The position numbers and the translations under genes are program-made. Positions 1 through 7,139 of a DNA stretch of 50,402 nucleotides are shown here, piece by piece (within the stretch, counting starts at the first letter, position 1; the number at the start of each line of letters is the position of its first letter). Origin of the DNA: an uncultured Bacilli bacterium (GTDB lineage: Bacteria > Bacillota_I > Bacilli_A > RF39 > UBA660); the NCBI GenBank assembly GCA_947629025.1, contig CANRCC010000009.1, positions 1 to 50,402 on the forward strand, read 5' to 3'. Under the pieces are notes generated by a model, which saw nothing but the letters and a program-made list of their open reading frames with translations, searched no databases and was not told the origin of the DNA.

Positions 1-104
1 AGAAACATTAAATACTATTATAAACACACTTATTGCAGTTTTTCTAAATAAAACGGAATTTCAAATAAAAATTAACGTTTTTTTAATAAAAAACTAAAAA
101 CAAC

Positions 105-133
105 TTGATTTTTTCTGTTTAGTAGTGTAAAAT
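105..133 (+). promoter_or_regulatory. Promoter of the tRNA-Ile/tRNA-Glu operon
   Basis: TTGATT and TAAAAT are separated by exactly 17 bases and lie about 30 bases upstream of tRNA-Ile. This fits a vegetative sigma-A promoter. The preceding 104 bases contain only A/T-rich sequence with no gene that I can support. Confidence 0.6.
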
Positions 134-161
134 TAAATAGCGTTAAGAAAACATTTTCTTT

Positions 162-238
162 GGACCTATAGCTCAGCTGGTTAGAGTGCACGCCTGATAA
201 GCGTGAGGTCGATGGTTCAAGTCCATCTAGGTCCACCA
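162..238 (+). tRNA. tRNA-Ile (anticodon GAT)
   Basis: A full cloverleaf can be drawn. The acceptor stem GGACCTA pairs with TAGGTCC, the anticodon loop is CTGATAA with anticodon GAT, the T arm contains GGTTCAAGTCC, and the 3' CCA is encoded. It is co-transcribed with the tRNA-Glu that starts five bases later. Confidence 0.97.
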
Positions 239-243
239 TTTAT

Positions 244-320
244 GGCCTGTTGGTGAAGTGGTTTAACACACCGCCCTTTCACGGCGGCATTCACGGGTTC
301 AAATCCCGTACAGGTCACCA
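244..320 (+). tRNA. tRNA-Glu (anticodon TTC)
   Basis: The acceptor stem GGCCTGT pairs with ACAGGTC with one G-U pair. The anticodon loop is CTTTCAC with anticodon TTC, the T arm contains GGGTTCAAATCCC, and CCA is encoded. It is the second gene of a two-tRNA operon that ends in the hairpin immediately downstream. Confidence 0.97.
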
Positions 321-331
321 AATAGTATTTT

Positions 332-362
332 AAAACCTATCTTAAATGAGATAGGTTTTTTT
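332..362 (+). terminator. Rho-independent terminator of the tRNA pair
   Basis: AACCTATCT pairs with AGATAGGTT around a short loop and is followed by a run of T. It lies 12 bases after tRNA-Glu. Confidence 0.85.
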
Positions 363-389
363 GACAAAAAAATAAAAAAGTGGTATCAT
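361..389 (+). promoter_or_regulatory. Promoter-like sequence after the tRNA terminator
   Basis: TTGACA and TATCAT are 17 bases apart, a good sigma-A match that starts inside the T run of the preceding terminator. If used, it would start a longer transcript (about 130 bases of extra leader) through the structured RNA downstream. Which of the possible start points is used cannot be told from sequence. Confidence 0.45.
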
Positions 390-466
390 ATATGCTCGAT
401 ATCAAGTAAATGTAAAGTTTATAAAAAAATATTGACTTATTTTATTTCTTGATGTTAAGATTAGTC

Positions 467-484
467 TGTAAGATAATTCTTACA
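467..484. promoter_or_regulatory. 18-bp palindrome upstream of the structured RNA (possible operator)
   Basis: TGTAAGA-taat-TCTTACA is a perfect seven-base inverted repeat. It ends five bases before a TTGACA hexamer (489-494). A second small palindrome, TGCATtaaaATGCA (502-515), lies between that hexamer and TATAAT (516-521). The placement suggests binding by a dimeric regulator. No regulator is identified. Confidence 0.35.
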
Positions 485-488
485 AAAT

Positions 489-521
489 TTGACATTTATA
501 GTGCATTAAAATGCATATAAT
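489..521 (+). promoter_or_regulatory. Promoter elements immediately before the structured RNA
   Basis: TATAAT at 516-521 is a perfect -10 element. It would place the start near position 528, which is also the start of the closing stem of the structured RNA. The nearest good -35, TTGACA at 489-494, is 21 bases away, longer than the usual 17. The promoter may therefore be weak or activator-dependent. Confidence 0.45.
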
Positions 522-525
522 ATGT

Positions 526-641
526 TTGGGTAAATGAGGTAGAAAGACACTAACTATCGCGGATATTGCGCAGGTAATATCTTAAGTGTAGGGGTATATC
601 CTCGATGAGATCCCAAGTGGTGCAAAGGGCATTTACTCAAT
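526..641 (+). ncRNA. Unrecognised structured RNA, about 115-140 nt
   Basis: The ends form an 11-base-pair closing stem (TTGGGTAAATG at 526-536 with CATTTACTCAA at 630-640, one G-U pair). Inside it are ACACT/AGTGT (547-551 with 585-589) enclosing a GATATT/AATATC hairpin (562-567 with 576-581), then a GGG/CCC arm (591-593 with 612-614) capped by CTC-GAT-GAG. This forms a multi-branched junction, followed directly by a terminator-like hairpin. The 5' end agrees with the TATAAT at 516. I cannot match it to SRP RNA, tmRNA, RNase P, 6S or any riboswitch class I know. It is either a stand-alone small RNA or the leader of the decayed nuclease gene downstream. Confidence 0.55.
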
Positions 642-670
642 AAGCTCATACATTATGTATGAGCTTTAAT
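642..670 (+). terminator. Terminator-like hairpin after the structured RNA
   Basis: AAGCTCATAC (642-651) pairs perfectly with GTATGAGCTT (657-666), followed by the short T-rich stretch TTTAATATTATT. The T run is interrupted, so termination may be partial and allow read-through into the next gene. Confidence 0.55.
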
Positions 671-690
671 ATTATTGAAAGGATTAATAT

Positions 691-1070
691 ATGAAAAGAA
701 TTTTAGGAAAAGTTGATAAAAAAATTGCTGAAAGATATAATTTAGAAGAATATGCGGGTAAATCTATTGTAATGTACGATAATGATAGAAAGCATTGTTT
801 AAAACATAAAGATAATTTGCTAGTCCTAAAATTTTTTATTATATACTAAATCATTTAGATGATATAATCAATTATCCTGATGATGTATTTTATAAGAAAA
901 GTACAAATACATTAGAATATTATAAAACTTATGAGGATGGTGTCTCAGTTAGGGTAAAAATTGAACCAGGAAATGAATTGAAGGCAAAAACATTTTTTAA
1001 AGTAACTAAGACAAAAATAGAAAATAGAAGAAAAAAAGAACAATATAATAAATATGTAATAAATAATTAA
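691..1070 (+). pseudogene. Frameshifted PBECR-type (phage-barnase/EndoU/colicin/RelE-like) nuclease gene
   Basis: The first frame starts at ATG 691 after an AAAGG ribosome site and stops at 847 after 52 codons. A second frame, offset by one missing base near 817-819, continues from ASPKIF... to a stop at 1068-1070. Adding one T to the TTT run gives a continuous protein of about 126 residues. The rejoined protein has the order His-rich ..RKHCLKHKDN.., ..LDDIINYPDDVFYKKS.., ..VRVKIEPGNELKAKTFF.., KIENRRKK, which resembles the PBECR family of small RNase-like domains found in phages and toxins. The family call rests on pattern memory. It may be a true pseudogene or a sequencing error. No slippery heptamer is visible at the shift, which argues against programmed frameshifting. 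Confidence 0.6.
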
Positions 1071-1096
1071 TTACAACAAAACTGGGGGGACTTTTC

Positions 1097-1576
1097 ATGA
1101 AAATAATTTTATCAGATAATATTATGTTAGAAAAAATAAATACTAAAAATAATGAACATAGTGAAATAATAAAAAAATTAGATAATGATAGTTTAATTAA
1201 AAAGTATATTATAGGAACATTTGATAATTTTAAACAATTATTATCCTATTATGATTTATATAATGATGAACTATTTAATAATGTGTATGCTGTAAGATAT
1301 AATAACAATATAGTAGGGGTAGTAGAATTAGATGGAAAAGAAAATGATTTATATTTAAATTATGCTATTTTAAGTAAATATAGAAATAAACATATTGGTA
1401 GTAAATTACTTAATAAAGTAACAAAATATCTTTTGACAGTAACAAAAAAGATTACTCTTTCAATTAAAGATGATAATGCTGCAAGCAAGAAAATTGCTAT
1501 TAAAAATGGATATAGGTCAAGTGATAAGAAAATATTAGGATATACCAATTACGAAATAAACAGGTTATCTAATTAA
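1097..1576 (+). CDS. GNAT family N-acetyltransferase
   Basis: This 159-residue protein has the size of a single GNAT domain, a fold that moves an acetyl group from acetyl-CoA to an amine. The acetyl-CoA pyrophosphate loop is visible as KYRNKHIGSKLL (R-x-x-x-x-G/I-G form) around residues 94-105. It is preceded by the strands NNNIVGVVEL and LYLNYAIL and followed by an NxxAxxxxxxxGY-like end (DNAASKKIAIKNGYRSS). A GGGGGGA ribosome site lies eight bases before the ATG. It stands between the decayed nuclease gene and tRNA-Ser and has no functional partner nearby, so the substrate is unknown. A GNAT toxin is possible but no antitoxin gene is seen. Confidence 0.8.
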   Translation: MKIILSDNIMLEKINTKNNEHSEIIKKLDNDSLIKKYIIGTFDNFKQLLSYYDLYNDELFNNVYAVRYNNNIVGVVELDGKENDLYLNYAILSKYRNKHIGSKLLNKVTKYLLTVTKKITLSIKDDNAASKKIAIKNGYRSSDKKILGYTNYEINRLSN

Positions 1577-1591
1577 TTTTTATGTTTGATA

Positions 1592-1620
1592 TTGACCAAT
1601 TTAATATTAAATGATAAAAT
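1592..1620 (+). promoter_or_regulatory. Promoter of tRNA-Ser
   Basis: TTGACC and TAAAAT are 17 bases apart and end 14 bases before the tRNA. This is a good sigma-A match. Confidence 0.7.
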
Positions 1621-1634
1621 TATATTGCGCTTAT

Positions 1635-1725
1635 GGAGTGATACTCAAGAGGCTGAAGAGGCGCCCCTGCTAAGGGTGTAGGGTGGGTAACTGCCGCGAG
1701 GGTTCAAATCCCTCTCACTCCGCCA
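1635..1725 (+). tRNA. tRNA-Ser (anticodon GCT)
   Basis: This 91-base class II tRNA has a long variable arm. The acceptor stem GGAGTGA pairs with TCACTCC, the anticodon loop is CTGCTAA with anticodon GCT, the T arm contains GGGTTCAAATCCC, the discriminator base is G as expected for serine, and CCA is encoded. Confidence 0.97.
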
Positions 1726-1736
1726 TTAAAGATTGA

Positions 1737-1793
1737 AACTCTATTAAAGAGTTTTTTATTTTAAAAAAGTTCTCTAATTTAGAGGATTTTTTC
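1737..1793 (+). terminator. Tandem terminators after tRNA-Ser
   Basis: The first hairpin is AACTCT/AGAGTT (1737-1753) followed by TTTTTATTTT. A second, CTCT-aatt-AGAG with a T6 run, follows about 20 bases later. Confidence 0.75.
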
Positions 1794-1831
1794 ATTTTAT
1801 AGGAGAATATATTTTTTGAAGGGAGAAATAT

Positions 1832-3748
1832 ATGATTCTAAGACTTAGTAAAATAAAAAAAGAATATAAAATAAATAAAAAACGTAGTGATGTAATATTT
1901 AATAATCTAAATCTTAGTTTTAAATCTGGTGAATTTGTATGTGTATTAGGTGAAAGTGGTTCAGGTAAATCAACACTTATGAATATAATAGGAGGATTAG
2001 ATTTAGATTATAAAGGAAAAGTTTTAATTAATGATATGAATATAAAAAATATTAATTTAGATGATTATAGAAGAGATAAAATAGGCTTTATATTTCAAAA
2101 TTTTAATCTTATTTCAAATCTATCTGCATTAGAAAATGTAATGTTAAAACTAGATATGACTACTTTAAAGAAAAGTGAGAAAATAAAAAAGGCAAAAGAA
2201 ATACTAAAAAAGTTAGGATTAGAAAATGTATGTGATAAAAAGCCAAATGAATTATCAGGAGGACAAAAGCAAAGACTTGCGATAGCAAGAGTTTTAGTAA
2301 CAGATCCAGATATAATATTAGCAGATGAACCAACAGGCTCATTAGATACAGAAAATAGTAAAAAAGTATTAGAAATATTAAAGCAAATATCTAGTGAGGG
2401 TAAACTTGTAATAGTTGTAACTCATTCAAAAATGGTACTTGATTATTCAAGTAGAGTTATAACAATAAATGATGGTGAGGTTTTAACTGATGAGGTTATT
2501 AAAGATACATATCAAGATAAAAAAACATTATCAACAAGAAAACATAATATAAGTAAAACTACATCTATTAAATTTGCTATTAGAAATTTGTGTAAAAACT
2601 TAAAAAGAAATATTTTAATATCACTTGCATCAAGTATAGGGATAATTGGAATAATAATAAGCTTATATATTGGTGATGGGGTAAAAGATTTTATAAATGA
2701 AGAAATAAATAATAAAGCAAGTCCTAAAATATTAGATATAAAAAAGAAAGATAAAAATGATTTATATGAAACTAGTTACTTTAGCAAAGATGATATAAAT
2801 AATATATTAAATATTAAAAATATAAAAAAACTATATAAGCAAATTATTTATACAAATAGTTCAGTAATAAATTATAATAATGAAAAATATGATTTAGTAA
2901 CGCTTTCAAGCTATACTAATATTAAAAAAGATGAATTATATAAAGGAAATATACCAAAAGAAAATGAAATAATTATAAGTAAATATCTTGCAGATAAAAT
3001 AAGTAATAAAAAAGATTATAGTGATATACTAGGTAAAAATATTATTTTATATATTATAGATAATTCTAATAATCAACCATTTATGTTAAATGAATATGTA
3101 AAAATATCTGGAATATATAAAAGAGATAAAATATCTATAGTTGCAGATTGTATGTATGCATATATTTCATATGATACTTTAAATAATATTTATATAAAAA
3201 ATAATAAAGAATTAATGCCAACAGATTTAAGTGTTGAAGTATATAATAAAAATGATATAGAAAAAGTAAAACAAAAGATAAATAATCTAGATTTTAATGC
3301 AACATCTACTTCAAATATCATTAGTGATATTTATAATTATCTTGATATAGCAACATTTATATTATCTAGTTTTTCATTAATATCACTTGTTGTATCATCA
3401 ATAATGATTATTATTATAATGCATATAAATGTAGTTGAAAGAACAAAAGAAATAGGAATACTTAGATCTTTAGGAGCCTCTAAAAAAGATATAAAAACAA
3501 TATTTAAAAGTGAAGCTTTTTGTCTTGGATTTCTAATAGGTTTACTCTCATTTATTTTATCAATTATAATATCAATATTTATAAAAGGTATAATATATGA
3601 TAATTTTAAAATTAAATTTATAAATATAAAATTATCATTTATGATTTTTGGTTTAATTATTAGTATAATTATGTGTATAATATCAAGTTTAATACCAGCA
3701 AATAAAGCATCAAAAATAGATCCTATAAATGCACTTAGATATGAATAA
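1832..3748 (+). CDS. ABC exporter with fused ATPase and FtsX-like permease (MacB type)
   Basis: The protein has 638 residues. The N-terminal third is an ABC ATPase with Walker A GESGSGKST (about 40-48), signature LSGGQKQR (about 141-148), Walker B IILADEPTG and a VTHS switch histidine. The rest has one membrane segment near 257-280, an extracytoplasmic domain of about 220 residues, and three C-terminal segments carrying the FtsX-type stretch ERTKEIGILRSLGAS. This order (ATPase first, then a MacB-like permease) is known from exporters of peptides or bacteriocins and from transporters that act on envelope substrates. The protein should act as a dimer in the cytoplasmic membrane. No peptide or two-component gene lies beside it, so the substrate is unknown. 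Confidence 0.85.
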   Translation: MILRLSKIKKEYKINKKRSDVIFNNLNLSFKSGEFVCVLGESGSGKSTLMNIIGGLDLDYKGKVLINDMNIKNINLDDYRRDKIGFIFQNFNLISNLSALENVMLKLDMTTLKKSEKIKKAKEILKKLGLENVCDKKPNELSGGQKQRLAIARVLVTDPDIILADEPTGSLDTENSKKVLEILKQISSEGKLVIVVTHSKMVLDYSSRVITINDGEVLTDEVIKDTYQDKKTLSTRKHNISKTTSIKFAIRNLCKNLKRNILISLASSIGIIGIIISLYIGDGVKDFINEEINNKASPKILDIKKKDKNDLYETSYFSKDDINNILNIKNIKKLYKQIIYTNSSVINYNNEKYDLVTLSSYTNIKKDELYKGNIPKENEIIISKYLADKISNKKDYSDILGKNIILYIIDNSNNQPFMLNEYVKISGIYKRDKISIVADCMYAYISYDTLNNIYIKNNKELMPTDLSVEVYNKNDIEKVKQKINNLDFNATSTSNIISDIYNYLDIATFILSSFSLISLVVSSIMIIIIMHINVVERTKEIGILRSLGASKKDIKTIFKSEAFCLGFLIGLLSFILSIIISIFIKGIIYDNFKIKFINIKLSFMIFGLIISIIMCIISSLIPANKASKIDPINALRYE

Positions 3749-3778
3749 ATATTATTTAAAAAAATATCATTTTATTAC

Positions 3779-3806
3779 TTGAAAATATTAATATATGTGT
3801 TATAAT
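3779..3806 (+). promoter_or_regulatory. Promoter before the 118-residue unknown gene
   Basis: TTGAAA and TATAAT are 16 bases apart and lie about 30 bases before the ATG at 3838. Confidence 0.6.
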
Positions 3807-3837
3807 TGATTTTGTCAGAAGTAAGAGAGGTAGTAGT

Positions 3838-4194
3838 ATGAATTACATTAATGGCGATACTTTTTTAGCAAATGTTTTCTTAACATTAATCGAAAGAAAA
3901 AAATTAGAGATTGAATTAAATGAACTAATAAAATTTGAGTATAATTACTTACAATTATTAGATGGTGAAAATAATATTTTAGAAAATTCAGTAGAAAATA
4001 TAATGAATTTTGTAAACACATATCAAGAATATCTTGAGGTTGTAGAAGATGGTAATACTAAACACATATATATATCTAATGAAGATGATTTTGCGTATGT
4101 TTTACTTGAAGAGTTTGAGAAAAATTTAAAAGATGCTAAAAAATATAGAAAAGCATTAAAAATGATAATTAATGATGAGAAAAAAAGTGCTTAA
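3838..4194 (+). CDS. Hypothetical protein, 118 residues
   Basis: I do not recognise this protein. It is predicted to be soluble, acidic and mainly helical (long stretches such as LIERKKLEIELNELIKF and LLEEFEKNLKDAKKYRKALK), with no signal peptide or cysteine pair. It has its own promoter, an AGAGG ribosome site, and a terminator 10 bases after the stop, so it is a single-gene transcript between the ABC exporter and lspA. Confidence 0.7.
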   Translation: MNYINGDTFLANVFLTLIERKKLEIELNELIKFEYNYLQLLDGENNILENSVENIMNFVNTYQEYLEVVEDGNTKHIYISNEDDFAYVLLEEFEKNLKDAKKYRKALKMIINDEKKSA

Positions 4195-4203
4195 ATTTAT
4201 AAA

Positions 4204-4230
4204 ATATCTGATTTAATCAGGTATTTTTAT
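4204..4230 (+). terminator. Terminator after the 118-residue unknown gene
   Basis: ATATCTGAT pairs with ATCAGGTAT (one G-U pair) around a three-base loop, followed by a T run. Confidence 0.8.
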
Positions 4231-4273
4231 ATGAAAAAAGTTAAACTCATGTTATAATATAAAAGGTGATTGT

Positions 4274-4747
4274 ATGAAAAAAATCAGTATTGTTTGTCTA
4301 ATAGTAGTTATAATTGATAGATTATTAAAGTTATTAGTAAATAGTACTCTTGATTTTTTAGTAAGATATGAAGTGATAAAAAACTTTTTTTCTTTAATTA
4401 ATTGCCATAACAAAGGAGCAGCATTTAGTATTTTAAATGGTAATGTATTATTTCTTATATTTATAACAATAGTTGCATTATATTTTATTATTTTATATAT
4501 AAGAAAAGAAAATGATTATAAATTAATTAATACTATATCATATGGATTACTTTTAGGTGGAATAATAGGAAATTTAATTGATAGAATAATATATGGTTAT
4601 GTTATTGATTATTTAAGTTTTACTATATTTAATTATAATTTTCCAATATTTAACTTTGCTGATATATGCATAGTTATAGGAGCATTATTACTTATATTTA
4701 TAGAATTAAGAGGTGAAAAAAATGAATCAAAGTCTAGTAGTAAGTAA
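4274..4747 (+). CDS. lspA: Lipoprotein signal peptidase (signal peptidase II)
   Basis: LspA cuts the signal peptide from diacylated prolipoproteins in the cytoplasmic membrane. The 157 residues form four membrane segments. The conserved motifs are NCHNKGAAFSIL (about 43-54), GNLIDR followed by VIDY with the first catalytic Asp near 112, and FNFAD with the second near 130. The last codons overlap the start of rluD by 26 bases, and lspA followed by an RluD-type gene is also the order in Bacillus. Length and motifs are normal for the family. Confidence 0.95.
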   Translation: MKKISIVCLIVVIIDRLLKLLVNSTLDFLVRYEVIKNFFSLINCHNKGAAFSILNGNVLFLIFITIVALYFIILYIRKENDYKLINTISYGLLLGGIIGNLIDRIIYGYVIDYLSFTIFNYNFPIFNFADICIVIGALLLIFIELRGEKNESKSSSK

Positions 4748-5627
4748 CTTGAATGAAGAAATTAGACTAGATAAATATTTGTCTAGTAATGAAAATATTA
4801 ATTTAACAAGATCAAAAATTCAAAAACTTATGGATAATAACTTAATTTTGGTAAATGGTAATAATGTTAAGAATAGTTATAAAGTTAAAAATAATGATGT
4901 AATAGATATAGGAGAATTAAAAGAAGATACAGATATTATTCCAGAAAAGATGAATTTAGATATAGTATATGAAGATGATGATGTTATTGTTATAAATAAA
5001 CCAAGTGGGGTAGTAGTTCATCCTGCTAGTGGTAATTATAAAAATACACTTGTAAATGGACTATTATATCATTCAAAAAGTCTTAGTAACATAAATGGAG
5101 AGTTTAGACCTGGTATTGTTCATAGAATAGATAAAGATACAAGTGGACTTTTACTTGTTGCAAAGAATGATAAAGCACACTTATCTTTAGCAAAACAACT
5201 TAAAGAAAAGACAATAAAAAGAAAATATATTGCACTTGTTGAGGGTGTTATTAATCATGATACAGGAACTATTGATGCACCTATTGGAAGAGATAAAAAT
5301 GATAGAAAAAAAATGACAGTAACAAGTGAAAATTCAAAAGATGCCATAACTCATTTTAAAGTACTTGAAAGATATAAAGATAAGACATTAATTGAATGTA
5401 CACTTGAAACAGGAAGAACACATCAAATAAGAGTTCATATGAAATATATTGGTCATCCAGTAGTAAATGATCCAGTTTATGGAAGAAAAAATGCAACATC
5501 TTTTGGGCAAATGCTTCATGCGAAGTTGATAGGATTTAATCATCCAACAACTAATAAATATTTAGAATTTAGTTGTGAGTTACCATTAGAATTTGAAAAA
5601 ATGTTAGATAATTGCAAGCAAGAGTAG
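4722..5627 (+). CDS. rluD: RluA/RluD family pseudouridine synthase
   Basis: This enzyme converts specific uridines in 23S rRNA to pseudouridine. An N-terminal S4 RNA-binding domain (EIRLDKYLSS ... KIQKLMDNNLILVNG) is followed by the catalytic domain with HRIDKDTSGLLLVAKN, which carries the catalytic Asp, and by the TGRTHQIRVHM motif. The ORF track starts at GTG 4713, but that GTG is part of the ribosome site AGAGGTG. ATG 4722, six bases downstream of it, is the likelier start and gives 301 residues. It is translationally coupled to lspA. The exact target uridines cannot be told from the sequence; Bacillus YlyB is the closest positional match. Confidence 0.9.
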   Translation: MNQSLVVSNLNEEIRLDKYLSSNENINLTRSKIQKLMDNNLILVNGNNVKNSYKVKNNDVIDIGELKEDTDIIPEKMNLDIVYEDDDVIVINKPSGVVVHPASGNYKNTLVNGLLYHSKSLSNINGEFRPGIVHRIDKDTSGLLLVAKNDKAHLSLAKQLKEKTIKRKYIALVEGVINHDTGTIDAPIGRDKNDRKKMTVTSENSKDAITHFKVLERYKDKTLIECTLETGRTHQIRVHMKYIGHPVVNDPVYGRKNATSFGQMLHAKLIGFNHPTTNKYLEFSCELPLEFEKMLDNCKQE

Positions 5628-5636
5628 GTGATAAAA

Positions 5637-6794
5637 ATGAAAATGACGTTAATGAATGAAAAAGATTTGCTTGTTATGAAAATTCTTCATTATTTTATAA
5701 TTAAACAAAATTATACTCCAATAATAATAAAAGGAGTAGAAGATGAAATATGGCTTGAAAATAAAAATAATGAGTTTAGTATTATTAGAATAGTTACAAA
5801 GCATATTCATAATGATGAACAATTAAGATATGATAGTTATAAAACAAAACATATAACAAGACAAATAAAAAGAAAGTTACTAGATTTTTCAATGAATATG
5901 ATTTCAATATATACTGATGTAGAGTATGTAAGTGATATTACAAAATATGATGATAAGAAATTTTCTAGTGTAGTTATAAAAAATGAAGATGATTTAATAA
6001 CTAATGAAATTCTTAATAAAAGATTTAAAAATATTAAAGATAATATGAAATTTGAAGAAGAAGATTTCGAATTAGTTGGAAGAATAACTAAAGATATAAC
6101 AACAAAAAATATAAAAGAAGTAGAAAAGAGGGAATCATTTATGAAAAATAAAAATATTTTATTAACCTATATATTAATATTAATAAATATAATTGTATTT
6201 GCGCTTATGTATATTTATGGTAATGGCTCAGAAGATATAAATACACTTATAAATTTTGGAGCAAATTATACACCACTTGTTAAATATGGACAATATTATA
6301 GATTATTAACATCTGCGTTTTTACATATTGGAGCTATTCATTTAATATTTAATATGTATGCTCTTTATATAGCAGGTAGCCAAATTGAATATGTATATGG
6401 AAAAATAAAATATATAATTATATATTTATTTAGTGCATTTATGGGCTCATTATTTACAATTGCCTTATCAAGTGAAAATGTAGTTTCTGCAGGAGCGTCA
6501 GGTGCAATATTTGGATTATTTGGTTCACTATTATATTTTGGATATAATTATAGAGGTTATATTGGTAATGCAATTATAAGTCAACTTGTACCGGTCATAA
6601 TACTAAATTTAGTTATTGGATTTTCAAATCCTAACATAGGTAATGCTGCACATATTGGAGGACTTATTGGGGGTTATATTATTTCAATGGCATTAGGTGC
6701 TAATATAAATGAAGAAAATAAAAATAAAATAAATGGAATTATAATATCTGTTATCCTAACAGCATTTATGATTTATATCGGATTTTTTAATTAG
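5637..6794 (+). CDS. Rhomboid family intramembrane serine protease with N-terminal cytosolic domain
   Basis: From ATG 5637 the protein has 385 residues. GTG 5628 in the ORF track lies within the TAGGTGA ribosome site and is less likely. About 170 N-terminal residues are soluble and of unknown fold; the C-terminal half is a rhomboid domain of six or seven membrane segments. Diagnostic motifs are the HLIFNMYAL segment, GASGAIFG with the catalytic Ser, and AAHIGGLIGGY with the catalytic His. The arrangement resembles Bacillus YqgP (GluP), which has a cytosolic N-terminal domain and takes part in membrane protein quality control; that similarity is in layout only. It follows rluD by nine bases and precedes a small gene by 14 bases. 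Confidence 0.88.
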   Translation: MKMTLMNEKDLLVMKILHYFIIKQNYTPIIIKGVEDEIWLENKNNEFSIIRIVTKHIHNDEQLRYDSYKTKHITRQIKRKLLDFSMNMISIYTDVEYVSDITKYDDKKFSSVVIKNEDDLITNEILNKRFKNIKDNMKFEEEDFELVGRITKDITTKNIKEVEKRESFMKNKNILLTYILILINIIVFALMYIYGNGSEDINTLINFGANYTPLVKYGQYYRLLTSAFLHIGAIHLIFNMYALYIAGSQIEYVYGKIKYIIIYLFSAFMGSLFTIALSSENVVSAGASGAIFGLFGSLLYFGYNYRGYIGNAIISQLVPVIILNLVIGFSNPNIGNAAHIGGLIGGYIISMALGANINEENKNKINGIIISVILTAFMIYIGFFN

Positions 6795-6808
6795 AGGAGG
6801 ATGATAAA

Positions 6809-7123
6809 ATGATTACACAAAGTTTTGAAATTTTAGATAAATATAAAGAAAGATTTAAAAATATAAGAGATTACAATCAACGTGAACTAGAAATTCTTAT
6901 TTTTGATTTAGGCAAAGAATGCTATGAAGATGATTATGAAATGCAGCTTGCATTAAATTGGATAAAATTAATAAGTAAAGTTCAAATTGGAATAGAATTA
7001 ACAGAAGAAGAAGAAAAATGTTTAAGTAGGGCATCACGCGGAAGTATTATTCTTCCTAGTGTGGTATGTGAGTCAAAGAAAAAAAGAGATAAATTATTAA
7101 AAATGGTAAATAAAAAGTCCTAA
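6809..7123 (+). CDS. Hypothetical protein, 104 residues, downstream of the rhomboid protease
   Basis: I do not recognise this protein. It is small, soluble and charged, with a helical middle (YEMQLALNWIKLISKVQIGIEL) and a basic tail (ESKKKRDKLLKMVNKKS). An AGAGGAGG site lies before the ATG. It is the last gene of the lspA-rluD-rhomboid run and ends in the bidirectional terminator shared with rnhC. In Bacillus a small gene (yqgQ) also lies near the rhomboid gene yqgP, but no convincing sequence similarity is visible. Confidence 0.75.
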   Translation: MITQSFEILDKYKERFKNIRDYNQRELEILIFDLGKECYEDDYEMQLALNWIKLISKVQIGIELTEEEEKCLSRASRGSIILPSVVCESKKKRDKLLKMVNKKS

Positions 7124-7139
7124 ATATTTAGGATTTTTT
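7112..7139. terminator. Bidirectional terminator between convergent genes
   Basis: TCCTAAATATTTAGGA is a perfect palindrome flanked by A5 on the left and T6 on the right, so it can end transcripts from both sides. It contains the stop codon of each flanking gene. Confidence 0.85.

Noticed and set aside
526-641. SRP RNA, tmRNA or purine/TPP/SAM riboswitch
   Set aside because: The diagnostic conserved sequences of these classes (for example the GGAA-tetraloop region of SRP RNA or the tRNA-like end of tmRNA) are absent.
810-825. Programmed frameshift in the PBECR-like gene
   Set aside because: No X-XXY-YYZ slippery heptamer in the correct phase and no clear stimulatory structure downstream. 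A simple base deletion is more likely.
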